Source: Mesaphorura yosii (lineage: Eukaryota > Arthropoda > Collembola > Poduromorpha > Tullbergiidae). Taken from it: DNA of 64,000 bases. Shown here piece by piece: positions 1 to 10,551 of the stretch (its first letter is position 1; each line of letters starts with the position of its first letter). Under the pieces are notes generated by a model, which made no database searches, was not told the origin of the DNA, and saw nothing but the letters and a program-made list of their open reading frames with translations. The translations under genes and the position numbers were made by a program. Where the stretch lies: positions 1 through 64,000 of the forward strand of contig WIXG01000259.1 in the NCBI GenBank assembly GCA_009869945.1, written 5' to 3'.

Positions 1-248
1 GATAAGTTGACCGATCATAAATATCTTCTGTATTTTGTCTCAACTCAAAATGTGGTGGGAAATTCACTTTACTCAGTTCAAATTGGCTTGGCATATTTAC
101 CTTATTTAAGGTTTATATGTTTAGTGCTTATCTCTACTATAGATAACGCAATGAAAAAAATGTCTATGACTTCTGTAATTGCAATTGTCCCTTGCGTTCG
201 AACAAGAAGGAGGTGAGCACTATCCACTTGCAAATTCAGAGTAAAGCT

Positions 249-856
249 ATGGTTCATTTTGCTTTTGTATTACCTTTCCTGCTTACCCTGACCCCTGTCG
301 CTGTCGCCGTCCAGCCCGCCACGGCTAGTTCCTCGTTCTACTGTTACGTTTGCTTTGCTTGGGAAGGCGTGCCAAACTCCAATGAGGCATGTCGAAGGCA
401 ACCTCCTCCTTCCAAACTTCAGCTCTGTGTTAGTGACGACGGCACAAGGCGGACACACAGACACGACTACAACACGTGGGGAAGGCCAGTTGAGGTGGGT
501 GGCCCACTCTGTACTACCGTAGTCGGTTGGGACAAGATGGCCTCCTCTACCGCGGTTGCTCCTTTACATGGGATGACACTCCGATGGATGGAGTCTGCGA
601 GCTCACACCAAAAGACATGTATATTGTGTATGAACAACGTGTCATTAAGGCAGGAGCGAGTGAGTACTTTTGCGCCACAAATTCCTGTCTCGCAGGACCA
701 CCGGCGCCTGCACAGTGTCCATGGCCAATAATGGAGGAGTCAGATTCAAGAACATCATCTGCTTGTGTTCAGCTTCACAGACTCAGTCTTGGCAGCTTGA
801 TTTTATTTACTATATTCTCATGTATTTGTATTTACACAAGGGTTGATTTTAACTGA
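249..856 (+). pseudogene. Ly6/uPAR-like small secreted GPI-type protein, frame interrupted
   Basis: An ATG at 249 opens a hydrophobic leader (MVHFAFVLPFLLTLTPVAVA) followed by a cysteine-rich stretch with CYVC near the mature N-terminus. That frame is good to about position 525, where it reads PLCTTVVG. The natural continuation, DGLLYRGCSF, lies in another frame from about 527 to 856. The second part carries further cysteines and ends in a hydrophobic tail (LGSLILFTIFSCICIY), as expected for a GPI-anchor signal. The leader, the early CxxC, an RGC motif and the tail suggest the Ly6/three-finger family, but I cannot align every cysteine. The break is either a one- or two-base indel near 525-531 or a very short intron (476-522 has GT-AG ends and fits the phase). 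The intron version would drop the CTTVVG residues that look native, so I favour an indel, either real decay or an assembly error. Confidence 0.4.
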
Positions 857-1564
857 ATGAATAATTAACGCCATTAAAAATACTCTTTGAATGTGAGCAA
901 ATTCTAGTGCCTTCAAGTCTCATGACAGATATGTTTCTCTTCATGTGTGTTCAGAGATTGCCGGTCCAATCTGTACCACTTGTTTCCATCCACCATTTAC
1001 AACGTGGCTGCTTCTGAGTTTCATTCCGACCTTCGATCTATCGCTATCTCTGAACTATGGTTTGGGAGCGGGACGAGTGCAGGATGTATTTGTGAGAGAC
1101 AGGTAACAATTAATTACAGAATGGAACCCATTCCATGTTTGTGGTCAAAGTTATTCGGGATTGTGGGATTTGTAATCAAGTATTCCAATTCATCATTTCT
1201 TGAAGTGTTCCCGAGTGATATTACATACTGTATGAAGAATACCTTTTGCATTGCAAATTGCAGGCTGTCAATATCACTCCGGCTTCCTGAAGTTTCTGTT
1301 TACACTTCCTCCGAAAAGAAGTAAGTAATGATAAAAGGGTTGGTTCCTTGAATCAATTAAATTTATCAGATTAAGGCTGTAGTCGAGTGGTACGCGCTCT
1401 AATCGAATCCGGCATTTACATTCACGTATGAGAAATGGGGCCTCCACCCTCATTACATTAATTCATTTAATGAAAACGTAATAGATTTTTTGCAAAAACC
1501 CAAACTGGTTACGAACAGTTGTGAGGTCTGATCTGGAAAGCGTGCAAGAGCAGTTTTAATCAAA
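857..1564. other. Intergenic stretch, no convincing gene
   Basis: AT-rich DNA between the Ly6-like gene and the first Gr. A 125-codon open frame at 947-1324 has a non-ATG start and no recognisable motif, so I do not call it. The only structured element seen is a tRNA-like A box/B box pair near 1380-1410. Confidence 0.5.
1380..1410 (+). repeat. tRNA-like relic (A box and B box)
   Basis: Positions 1380-1390 (TAGTCGAGTGG) fit the RNA polymerase III A-box consensus TRGYNNANNNG exactly. Positions 1401-1410 (AATCGAATCC) match the B-box consensus except at the first G. The boxes are about 10 bases apart, too close for a full tRNA, and no acceptor stem was found. This looks like a deleted tRNA or the head of a tRNA-derived SINE. 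Confidence 0.3.
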
Positions 1565-2953
1565 ATGGCCGTGAAGAAATTTGGTTGGCTCAATTACGCT
1601 TGGTTCACCTCAACGTTAGAGAATTGGTTGTTTAAATTTGTAATGTCCGTCGGTGTTGTTTATGGATGTTGGCCCGCTCTGCTGATTCCATCATCATGTA
1701 TCAACTTGGTTCCAAGCAGACTCTATAGGAATTCGTACTTCTTGTACTACTTAGCCATCACGATCAGCATCATAATCGTAAGAATCGATTACGTGACCGC
1801 TGGTTCTGCGGTTTTCGTGACATGCCAGGTTTCCTCCATCATTATCGGGTTCTCATCGGAACTCACAGTGTATGTGGTTGAGTTGGCGAGAAGATTCATC
1901 TTCATCTGGAAATATACCAAGCTGGTTCTCATTTTTCGATATCTGCATGAAATTGAAGATGGGCACGTTGCGGGGTCGGAAATGCGGGATGGCGGGAGCC
2001 ACTCAATCTTGTACATGACCTGCGTAAATGTGTTGTTGACCACTGTCCGATTGGTGTTGCACTTGGCTAGACAGGCAATTAGTACGGAGACTGTCCTATC
2101 AGTGATCTTTCCTGCACATATCGCTGTAGTATTATGGTACGCATGGTATCTTTGTGTCTATGCGTCCAGAATAGTGTCTAAGGCCCTTATCTACCTCGTG
2201 GGGTCCCGCCTGATTCGGCAGTACCGGCTCCTCTGCTTGGAATTCGAGAAAATTTACCGGTTCAATCCAACCCGTGGACAACTGCTGGACTACAAACGCA
2301 AGCTGGAGAAGTTGCAGGACTGCTTCGCATTGTACAGTGACGCCGTCGGTTTCCTGATTGCCCTCACAATCATTCATTGCATTATCAGACTGTCTTCATT
2401 AGTTTTTGAGACCATCGACGCCTTGTCACATGGAATGAGTGCTGTGATCCTTCTCGCGCAATCGGTGCGTATTGTGGAGGAGTTTCTGAATTTAGTGCAA
2501 CTTGCGTACTTGGGGCAGTACATGAAGGATGAGGTGAGGTTGCCCTGCAAGTCACAATTTGCAAATTCTGAGATTTTGCATTGACATGACCAGATGGAAA
2601 TCATGAAGAAGAAGTTCCAGCACATGATGGCCGAGGATCGATTGCTGTGGGCTGGTCAAGATCATGAGAAGGTAAGGGAATTTAACAAAGGCCATGAAGT
2701 GACATTCGACGTGTGTGTTTTGCATAGAGAAACAGCGTCGCCAATTTGGTCATGACTTGGGACTGGCACCTGACGGCTAGAGACATGTGTCGGGTTGACT
2801 ATGGGCTCTTTCCTACCGTAAGTTTGTGCCCGTGCGACCTATGCCTTTTGCTTAATGCATATTCCACGGTTCCAGGTGGCCAACACCACCTTGACGTTCC
2901 TTTTGTTTGTGTTTACACTCAAGTTGTCCGAAGTGCCTTCGGGGTGTATGTAG
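1565..2953 (+). CDS. Gustatory receptor family protein (four exons)
   Basis: Predicted 404-residue seven-transmembrane chemoreceptor. Exons are 1565-2533, 2594-2671, 2728-2817 and 2876-2953. All three introns (60, 56 and 58 nt) have GT-AG ends and fall in phase 0. The first exon has multiple hydrophobic segments and a central cytoplasmic-type stretch (KRKLEKLQDCFALYSD). The last two short exons encode the conserved Gr C-terminus: a charged linker, RDMCRVDYGLFPT, then TM7 with NTTLTFLLFVFTLK, the place where insect Grs carry the TYhhhhhQF signature. Three short 3' exons in phase 0 is the classic Gr gene structure. The family acts as ligand-gated cation channels in sensory dendrites; the ligand here is unknown. 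The start is the first ATG after an upstream AT-rich region. The single-exon version would stop at 2584 and lose TM7. Confidence 0.85.
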
Positions 2954-3147
2954 GTTGGGGCTGAATGTTCAAGCTGAGGCTTTATTTTCATAAATTACTT
3001 CTAAACACAAGCCTAAATTATATTGTGAACAATAGAAGAATAAAACGAATCAGAAATATTTACTGAATGTTCAGGTAGCTCAAGCGTTCCTTGCCCAAAG
3101 GGCCTCCGATCCTGTGCATCTGCTGGCCAGTGGTCATTTAAACGAAG

Positions 3148-5145
3148 TTAGTTTCGTGACGCAGTCATCAACCGACTTTTAAAGTTCCACAAGTGCAGTA
3201 TTACGTAAATACTCTTATACTTAACCCACTCAAGCAGATTTTCCTTGGGCGCCCAGATCTCGATCAGCAACACGGCCGTAGCCACGGCGAGGAAGATTCC
3301 TCCTGTCCAGAAAATGACGACTACCTTTTCCGACAGTTTCAAAGGCTCCCAATCCGGATCTTCCAAACCCTGCCGGTAGTAGCTTGACTTCGTGACTCGC
3401 AGTTTTTCATGCCAGTAGAACGAGTTCAGAGCGTAGTAGAGTCCAGACGCCGAAAGCCACGACATTGTATCCATGAACGTGTTTGCCATGGACCGGATAA
3501 AGTACCACGCATATTCTTTCATCTCAAACATTTCCGGCTGGGCATAGCAGTTTGTGTTCAGGCCATGTCTGCCGTTATTCATCAGCTTCAGGTTGTTTAG
3601 CACAAACTCCGTCTCAGCGTCTGGAAAAAGACGCGCCGTCTCGCCGGCAGTTTCGAGCAAATGTTGCCAGATGGCGGTATCATTCCTGTCGTGCCACGTC
3701 GCAGTGACATGCCGCAAAGCTTGTTCAGTGCTCATTCCCAGAGCGTCGAATTTCCATGAGAAATGGCGCGCTGCGCCTTCCGAGCTGCCCTCGACTGTCA
3801 TCTTGTACCCGGCGCCTAATAGCTCTTCCAGGGTCATGAGTACCTTGTCAGGGATGGGTACGACCATCTCGCTCGTCACTACCGCCTCGTACAGCTGACT
3901 CAACATGACCGGACTCAGGGTACACCACAGCACGAGAAGAGCAGCAACTGCTCGGTGTTGTGCGCGTAGAGTCGCCTCCGACGGTGCTTGGTACAGAAAC
4001 TGACCGATGAATGCCAAGATCACATCTACGACTACGACAGTCGTAGTCGTGACACTTTGGCCTTGCCTTTGTCTTGATTTGAGAGCTGCAGCCATGAGAG
4101 TGACCAAAAAGATAGTGACCACGATTCCTAACCATACGTGCATGTCGAGTGGACTGAAGAGGGAGCTCATGTGCGCGGAGTCAGCGGCTACCCGAGAGTC
4201 GACGCAGTAGATTAGCCTCGCTGCCCTCACATCCAGAAAATACTGCTTAAAGGTCAACAGCCCCTCATTCCTGTGGTAATTCCCAGCCAGAATTGCGCTG
4301 CTCGGGTCGCGGTCCCAAAGCTCATCTTCGGGGAATTGCATGATTGTGAAATTGTGTTTCCTCGACATGATGAACACGAGAATTCGATTTGGCAGACACG
4401 CAATACCACCGTGAGCTGCTTTTGCTGTTGCCAGCAGGCCTCCGTCACAAAACTCTGGTCTATGACCTTCACGCAGGCTCTCGACGTTGTCAGCCATCTC
4501 AACTTTCATCCCATGAAGGTTACGTCTTTCAGTTTCGAAACGAGTCTCTAATGCTGTCAATGCCAGTGCTTTTTCAATGTCTGTAGCATGCCATAGTGTT
4601 GGCAACCATGTAAACAATTCGGAGCAGGACGAACAGGCGAGGGAAAGCCTTCCTTCGACCGCAAAAACAATCACGGCATCCATTTTCCTGACCTTTGCCC
4701 CAAACTCGGACTCGATTCCTCTCTCGTCCCAGTACTGCTCGAATTTCGACGACGTTGTGAGCAGAACGTGAATCCAGAGACGGATTCCATTAATTCGTTC
4801 CCAGTTGTATCCTTGACACTTGTGGGCGTGTAGAAATTCGGGCAGGTCAACGTTTAGGAGGAGAATGTGAGCGCAGGTTGTTCTGGCCGCGGTTAGAAAG
4901 AGGGCGGAAGCAGCGGGTCCGCAGGGATTGCTTATGGACACAAATGGTACTCGATTGTTGGTCAAGACCGTGAAGGCCTGCTCAGCGGCAGAAGAAGCAG
5001 ATATAGAAGCCGCTGTCCACATGACTTGAACAAGGCAAGTCTCGCTGGAGAGTGCTGCCAAGTACGAAGGCGAATTTAGTGTTCCACTGGCGACACAAGA
5101 GCAGAAAGCCAATAGGCTAGTCAGAATGATTAGCTTACTGTCCAT
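3148..5145 (-). CDS. Divergent ionotropic receptor (IR)
   Basis: Intronless frame of 665 residues from the ATG at 5145. I prefer this start to the upstream one at 5307 because it opens directly on a signal peptide (MDSKLIILTSLLAFCSCVAS). A weakly conserved extracellular N-terminal half is followed by the ionotropic-glutamate-receptor channel layout: TM1 (MHVWLGIVVTIFLVTLMAAA), a pore-region segment (DVILAFIGQFLYQ), a following helix (AVAALLVLWCTLSPVMLSQL), the S2 half of the ligand domain, and a final TM (VVVIFWTGGIFLAVATAVLL) with a short tail. I do not see the Arg/Thr/Asp set that binds glutamate, so it belongs with the divergent IRs that serve as taste or olfactory subunits, usually with a co-receptor. 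It lies antisense to the flanking Grs. Confidence 0.8.
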   Translation of the reverse strand: MDSKLIILTSLLAFCSCVASGTLNSPSYLAALSSETCLVQVMWTAASISASSAAEQAFTVLTNNRVPFVSISNPCGPAASALFLTAARTTCAHILLLNVDLPEFLHAHKCQGYNWERINGIRLWIHVLLTTSSKFEQYWDERGIESEFGAKVRKMDAVIVFAVEGRLSLACSSCSELFTWLPTLWHATDIEKALALTALETRFETERRNLHGMKVEMADNVESLREGHRPEFCDGGLLATAKAAHGGIACLPNRILVFIMSRKHNFTIMQFPEDELWDRDPSSAILAGNYHRNEGLLTFKQYFLDVRAARLIYCVDSRVAADSAHMSSLFSPLDMHVWLGIVVTIFLVTLMAAALKSRQRQGQSVTTTTVVVVDVILAFIGQFLYQAPSEATLRAQHRAVAALLVLWCTLSPVMLSQLYEAVVTSEMVVPIPDKVLMTLEELLGAGYKMTVEGSSEGAARHFSWKFDALGMSTEQALRHVTATWHDRNDTAIWQHLLETAGETARLFPDAETEFVLNNLKLMNNGRHGLNTNCYAQPEMFEMKEYAWYFIRSMANTFMDTMSWLSASGLYYALNSFYWHEKLRVTKSSYYRQGLEDPDWEPLKLSEKVVVIFWTGGIFLAVATAVLLIEIWAPKENLLEWVKYKSIYVILHLWNFKSRLMTASRN

Positions 5146-6261
5146 TCTGATGGGATTTTTTTTGCAGAAGTACAGTTTCTCGCCTGCGAACTGAACTGAA
5201 ACCAAATTGAAAGTGGCTTGGACTTCGCAAAAATCGATATTAGTCCCATAGCCACGAAAGTCTCGATTTTGTCTCCCACGTGTTTGTTTTGTCCGTGTTG
5301 CGGACAAACGCCTGACTAAATACTGCTTATGACTTAATGGGCTGCCAGCGCTGAAATTGTTTCAATAGTCCATGCTCTAAAATTCGCTTCGCAGCTGAAA
5401 TAAAAAGAATCTGCCCAGCTATCAGACAAGTTATTTATTCATGTCATGTCCCCAATGTCCGTGCTCCTCAGCACTCCCAAAGTGGAAAAGTGTGCGTGTA
5501 CACGAAACGAATGGATTCTGATAGAATCTCAAAACTTGAGCGGGAAGGCAAAGCCAGGTTAGGTTATGTATACTACGTTTCACGTGTAAAAGCGGGAGTT
5601 TGTGAGGTTTAGGGGTTTGAAACTCTAACATTACTCAAGAGTAAAAGAAAAAATTTTCACATTTCTCGAACCTTCCTAATATTCCAATTTTCATTTCCCA
5701 TTTTGTCCTGCTCCAACTCTTCCATTTTTCCATTTTCTTAAAAGGCAAAATGCTGGACGAATTTGACATTTAGTATTACTGCTTTCGGGCTTTGTGTAAA
5801 TAGGCGCATTTGTGGGTTACAAGCTGTCTCGGGGTTATGTGGACGATATAAATGCGGTCACCTCCTACAGAAGACCTCTGACAATACACTAAGGTGGTCA
5901 GATTCGGATTGCAGCTGCGCTGTGTTACCAGGCACTTGTAACTTGTATTTTGAAAGAAGGTATAATTAATTTTTTTTAAAATTAACGCAATGGCTGCATT
6001 TATTGGTGATTGTGTGGTGGACAGCATGAGCACAACTCCGAAGGTTGGCGGTATACTTCTACCGGGAAGCAGTCTCGAATTCCGGGACCCTAACACGAAG
6101 ATTGCTGTGAAGTTTCCATTGTTTGTGCAGCACGTGGATAGGAGAGAAATTGAAGGCTGTCGGACTGTAGCCGATGCACAAGGAATTTGACAGGTTAGGC
6201 TTACCCGCGCAATGAAACTCCCGGTGTCGTGGCTGTTTTGGAGCAGTAAGAGATACGTGAC
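5146..6261. other. Intergenic stretch without a supported gene
   Basis: Holds the presumed promoter side of the IR. A TATA-like word occurs at about 5848-5854, but no coding frame follows it convincingly. Short frames at 5763-5969 and 5990-6190 lack homology that I recognise. Confidence 0.4.
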
Positions 6262-6600
6262 TTATCGGGATTTGGCTTCTCTTTTGTCTGCTACTTTCAA
6301 GGATGCAGTGCTCGAAATGGAGAATTCGGTGACAAGTGTTCTCGGATGGTAGAGTGCCTCCTGAATCATCCGGATCGTGATGAAGACCATGTACACTAAA
6401 GAGAACCCCGCCCTGGCGTGCCAGACCCAAAATTTATACCCGTGCCTGCGCTTGGACTCGGCGTCGGCGTGGACCAGCCGCCAGCTTCCGCTCGCGCTGC
6501 TGCTGGAGGAGCCTTCCCCAACTTCAAGGGGGCTGGAGCCGATGATGTGCGCAAACTTGTAGAATCCACGGAGCACACCGATTGTGTAGGTTGACAACAT
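6262..6600 (-). pseudogene. Orphan N-terminal exon of a Gr-type chemoreceptor
   Basis: From the ATG at 6600 the minus strand encodes about 100 residues with the look of a chemoreceptor N-terminus. It has a short hydrophobic start (LSTYTIGVLRGFYKFAHIIG), a Gly-Ser-Pro loop, a serine run, a basic stretch (ESKRRHGYKFWVWHAR) and then a first transmembrane helix (FSLVYMVFITIRMIQEAL). No continuation with the remaining six helices is visible on either frame down to 5146, and the frame ends at 6262. A weak donor (AAA|GTAGCA) lies near the end, so a distant second exon cannot be excluded. More likely this is a truncated duplicate of one of the neighbouring Grs. Confidence 0.45.
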
Positions 6601-7358
6601 TTTGCCGGCGGCTCCGACTGAAGGATGAACGGCAATTTGGAAAGGCTTAAGCTAGATATTGCAATTAAATTGTTTAATTGCTGGTTTGATGCCTGTCAGA
6701 CTTGTACCTGGGCCTCTAATCAAAAGACGAATGGATTAATGAATGAGAATTGGAAGAAATGAATGCATCCCACGGAATTTTCTTATTTACACCAGAAAAA
6801 TAAGAAAAATTAGCAACAGCGGTTAATTACGTGTCAACATGGGCAATTTGCAGTTGACTGATTGCTTTAATTGCACCGCAATGTGCAATTGCTTCTCCAC
6901 TTCTAAGCGTGCTAAGTAAATTTTTCAGTTCTTGTTTGATTGCTTATTACTCTCATCGGCTCCGGCGCGGATTTTGAATTGCGTCGGGTCACGAAACGAC
7001 ACGAATTAATATTTGGTGTGGAACACCCTGCAATTTTAGACAGCAGAATAGGACCCGCCTATTATTTAGCATACGTATAATTTGCAGCCTGTCAGAACTG
7101 AAATAGAATGAAGTTAACTTCCTTTCAGCTTTTCACCGGATAACTTGATGAGAGCCAAGACTAAATGCTTCAGTCTTGAAATTATTTAAATGACTCAAAA
7201 TGCAATGCCAATGCACGCCCCACAATTACTGCGACTTCTTAGCTATCATTCCAAAAATTCCAGAAATTGCTGGTTCTTTCATCCTCCAACTTAACGTCTA
7301 AAACTCTACACTCGAACTTCTCTGGAATCCTTTTACCACCGTGGTACCTCGAAACAAA
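6601..7358. other. AT-rich intergenic spacer
   Basis: No coding frame, RNA gene or clear repeat was recognised. It separates the divergently placed Gr fragment (minus) and the two-exon Gr (plus) and may carry promoters for both, but I see no clean TATA/Inr pair. Confidence 0.5.
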
Positions 7359-8551
7359 ATGATATCGGAAGAATCCTTCCGCCTCTTCTCTTACGTGATC
7401 CGCATCGGGCACTGGACCCAAGTATTTCCTTACAAATGGAACCCCGTGAGCTACAAAGTGGAACTTGTGCCGAACCTGAAACGATGGCGGCTCATCGCAG
7501 CGGCCAACCTCGTCTTTCAGTGCACGCTCACATTGTCCGCGTTCGTCGGGCTCTCCGAACCTGGAGCGACACTCGAAAACTGGATGAGCTTTGCTCTCAT
7601 CTTTCTTGGGCAATTTCTGGCGGTCGTGTTTCAAATTTATAATTTCTTATACCCGACCGAGTTCGCAGCGCTCATTTCAACCTTTCACCTGTTCGCCCGA
7701 AGGCTGGTCCACTATCATCGGCTCGACATGAGGAAGAAAGACGGAATCGAGAGGGTGACCAAATCGTTTCTGGTTCCAATCATAGCATTGCCCGTCTTGG
7801 GCGCAATCGGAGACGCAGTAATGGTTCACAAACGAGACAGAGTGCTCGGCTTCTTTCGGACGGAGTACCTGGCCCTTAATGTGGGGCTTGGAGCCGCGTG
7901 GGGCTACATGGGCGTATTTCCGCTCATGACGGGAGCGTTCTTCGTCATGCTCGCTGTAAACTACACACATTCGATGGGAATCTTTCTCCATAAAATCAGG
8001 TAAGTGAAATGAAGCCTGAAGTTCGTAGTTGATTGACTCGATCCATGAATCCTTCCAGATTTAACCCGGGGACGACGGAGCTCCAGCTGAGAAGAGCTCA
8101 CCTCCTCTTCCGTGAGCATCAGGTCATGCATGTGCATGTCATGGAATTCACAGCCGCCTTCATTGCGATCATCCTGGGTGCGAGCTGCCTAATTCAAGTC
8201 GCAACCATCTGCATTGCAATTCGAATGAGTGCTACCAATCCGCTCAGTAACACCGCTTTTATGATTGCCGCCTCCTTTCTGGTCGCAGGTGCCACAAAAG
8301 GGTGTCTGGACTTTACGATCAAGTATACAAAAGCTTCGAGAGCGTTCCCAACTTCTTTCCAGGCTTGGAGCAAGACTGTACGGCAGGACCATGGCCAGGT
8401 CGCACTGCAGAAGAGCCAGCGTGCAGAATTTCGGGCATATCGCCCATTCTACGTCAAAATCGGGAGTTTTCTGCATATCACCGAGACTACTTTCGTCGTG
8501 GCGTCTTCGGACGTCGTGCTTCAAAGCGTTTGGACACTTCTTCTGATGTAA
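7359..8551 (+). CDS. Gustatory receptor family protein (two exons)
   Basis: Predicted 377 residues from exons 7359-7999 and 8059-8551. The 59-nt intron has GTAAGT and CAG ends and interrupts an Arg codon (AG|A). The start is the ATG opening MISEESFRLF; an earlier GTG in frame is not a eukaryotic start. Six or seven hydrophobic helices can be followed, for example WMSFALIFLGQFLAVVFQIY, the helix after MGVFPLMTGAFFV, and VMEFTAAFIAIILGASCLI. The C-terminal part RPFYVKIGSFLHITETTFVV corresponds to the intracellular loop 3/TM7 region where Grs have a Phe/Tyr-x-hydrophobic-x-x-G-x-F pattern. The protein ends directly after TM7, as usual. Its intron arrangement differs from the Gr at 1565, so the two belong to different Gr lineages. 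Confidence 0.8.
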
Positions 8552-8769
8552 ACCAGTTCAAACCAGTCTTATCAGACTAGACAGTTTATTTATTCCCTTA
8601 GGTGAAGAAAAGCCTTCGTAATTTGCATTAATTATTTATATTCAAGGCACGGGGCATTAAACTATCATTGACTTTGCAAATCGTTCCGCAATTTCACTCA
8701 AATTGCCATTCGAATTTCTGAGAATTTACATGGCCCTCGCCAACGCGGTTCCCTCCCCTCGGCGCCACG

Positions 8770-9406
8770 TCACGCAAGGCAATTCGGTGGACAAGACTTG
8801 AAGGCCCCATCAAGGACCCACGTCTCACACCACGATAGTACCTTCAAGTTCTGAGCAGTACATAAAATTAGAATCCGCTTGGAGTCGTTGGAATTGAATT
8901 GCAGGAAATGATCGCCACGAAACGTGAATTTGAATGTGTTAGGGACGACCAAGTCCATCAAAATCTTCGGATCTTTGAACTGGTACGAAGATTTCTTGTA
9001 CCAACGAATGTAGTCCTTGAGCACATTTTCACTTGGAAGAAATGGCTGCAAATCGAGTGACAGATTCTGCGTTGCTTTGTCCCAAATGGGACGAAGCAAA
9101 AGCTTTGCAAAACGGGTTGTCGACCGCCAACTGCTTTTCCACTCCAACACACGCTTCTCTCTCGCACTTCAAGAAATCAGGAGCATGCGCTGAATGTTGA
9201 CCTGCCTCCCACCCTTTCCGCCCAAATTTAACTTTCGCAACCTTCTGGATCAAAGTGGCAGAACACTTGTCACGGAGGGAACAGCGCCAGTACTCCACGC
9301 CATTCACACTTTTGGTCAACGTATAAAGATATCCTTCTCGTGCAAGCTTATGATCAACTTTTTTACCCACCATACTCACAAACTTCACGTCCGAGGTGCT
9401 CTCCAT
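8770..9406 (-). mobile_element. FLYWCH zinc-finger part of a degraded MULE-type transposon
   Basis: On the minus strand an ATG at 9406 opens a frame with a FLYWCH-type zinc finger: GYLYTLTKSVNGVEYWRCS followed by the DKCSATL and HSAHAPD metal-ligand region. The finger is followed, after a shift of frame near 9150, by a stretch (TTRFAKLLLRPIWDKATQNL, then LPSENVLKDYIRWYKK) that is typical of the linker between FLYWCH and MULE transposase domains in arthropod genomes. The transposase continues as GDHFLQFNSNDSKRILIL, then stops at about 8770. The frame breaks and the missing catalytic region mark this as a dead copy. Confidence 0.65.
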
Positions 9407-9825
9407 TGTGAGAGAGGATCGAGAGTGACTGACTGACTATGAGTTTTGCTATTTTGGGTGGTAGTCTTTCTATTATTCGACAATTTGCATATTGGCCTAT
9501 TTTTTGACCGGACTAATCAAAACATGCAGATTGTCGAATTCGTTTTCGACAATCTGTAGTAGAATCTTCGAATGTGGCGTCGGGTTCCAGAAGGCCTGCA
9601 GCGGCGAAGCAGACGACGACAAACATAAGCAGCCCCCCGCCAATCGCTTCAATTCAGGCTCGGACAGAACGCTGACGGTGCAGTCACTCGGATTCCATTT
9701 TTAAGGAAGAATTGTTGTCTAGATGTTGCGGATGAGATACGAGAAAAGCCGGAGCGATTCGAAAGAGATTGATTCTCCGGACTTGGAAATGAAAACATGG
9801 AAAATCAGCCAAGGAAGTAATCTCA

Positions 9826-10551
9826 TTGTATAACACCGGAATTAAGAAGCCAAAGCAAATTATCGCTGCACTGAGTCAAAGGGGTCTGCAGGAGCCCAGC
9901 TACGTGGCCTTGAATAATTTCCTCGTCGTAAACCGAAAGTCACAACTGGCGCCCATCATTTCTCTTGGTGAATTGGAAGGATATTGTATTGTGAGATCAG
10001 TGGTACCGGAGGACCCGAACAAGGGATTTGTTTTAAACTCACACTTTGACAACGATAGAGTTGCATTTGGTGTTTTCGTTTCCACCAGTCGACTTATGAG
10101 CTTGCTGAGGATGTCAACAATACGACAAGCAGACGCGACGTACAAATTAACCTGGGATGGATTTCCTTGTATGATCGTGAGTGGTAAGCGTCCGTCTGAA
10201 TTCAAAGAACTTGAATCATGCTGTCTTACTGCACTTGAGCATTTATGTATTTCTGTTTCAGCTCACTGGGTCTTTAGATTCGCGTTTAACACCATGAAAC
10301 CTCTCATCGCTTCGAGAACACTGCGAAAATTGAGATGTATGACAGATCGAACGGCGGCAGCGTCTGGAAATCAATTCTTCGGTCACGCTTTCCAACTGCC
10401 TCCCTTCCTGCCGAGTGCGGTGGCATGGGCCGGCCATTCCTTTTATATGAGTCACCGTTATGCTGTTTCTCAAGCAAATTCAGGGTTTGATCGAATAATC
10501 AAGAAGCTTTACGTTGTAAGCACGTTTTTATTGCAAATTGCGAATTGTTGA
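9826..10551 (+). mobile_element. MULE-type transposase core fragment
   Basis: Open on the plus strand, opposite to the FLYWCH piece at 8770-9406. It reads NTGIKKPKQIIAAL, then EPSYVALNNFLVVNRKSQLA, and then the transposase entry motif QADATYKLTWDGFPCMIV. In MULE proteins this last motif carries the first catalytic Asp, followed by Gly-Thr-Asp. Here the protein diverges right after CMIVSG, at an exon-like GT, and the second half (10258-10551) no longer resembles the family clearly. Upstream the frame extends only weakly. It is probably a separate insertion from the 8770 element, or one element that was inverted internally. Confidence 0.6.

Noticed and set aside
947..1324. 125-codon plus-strand frame
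   Set aside because: Starts at a TTG, has no signal or domain, and composition matches the surrounding non-coding DNA.
5990..6190. 66-codon frame with ATG (MAAFIGDCVV)
   Set aside because: Short, no motif, no splice partner; overlaps the region antisense to the Gr fragment's downstream end.
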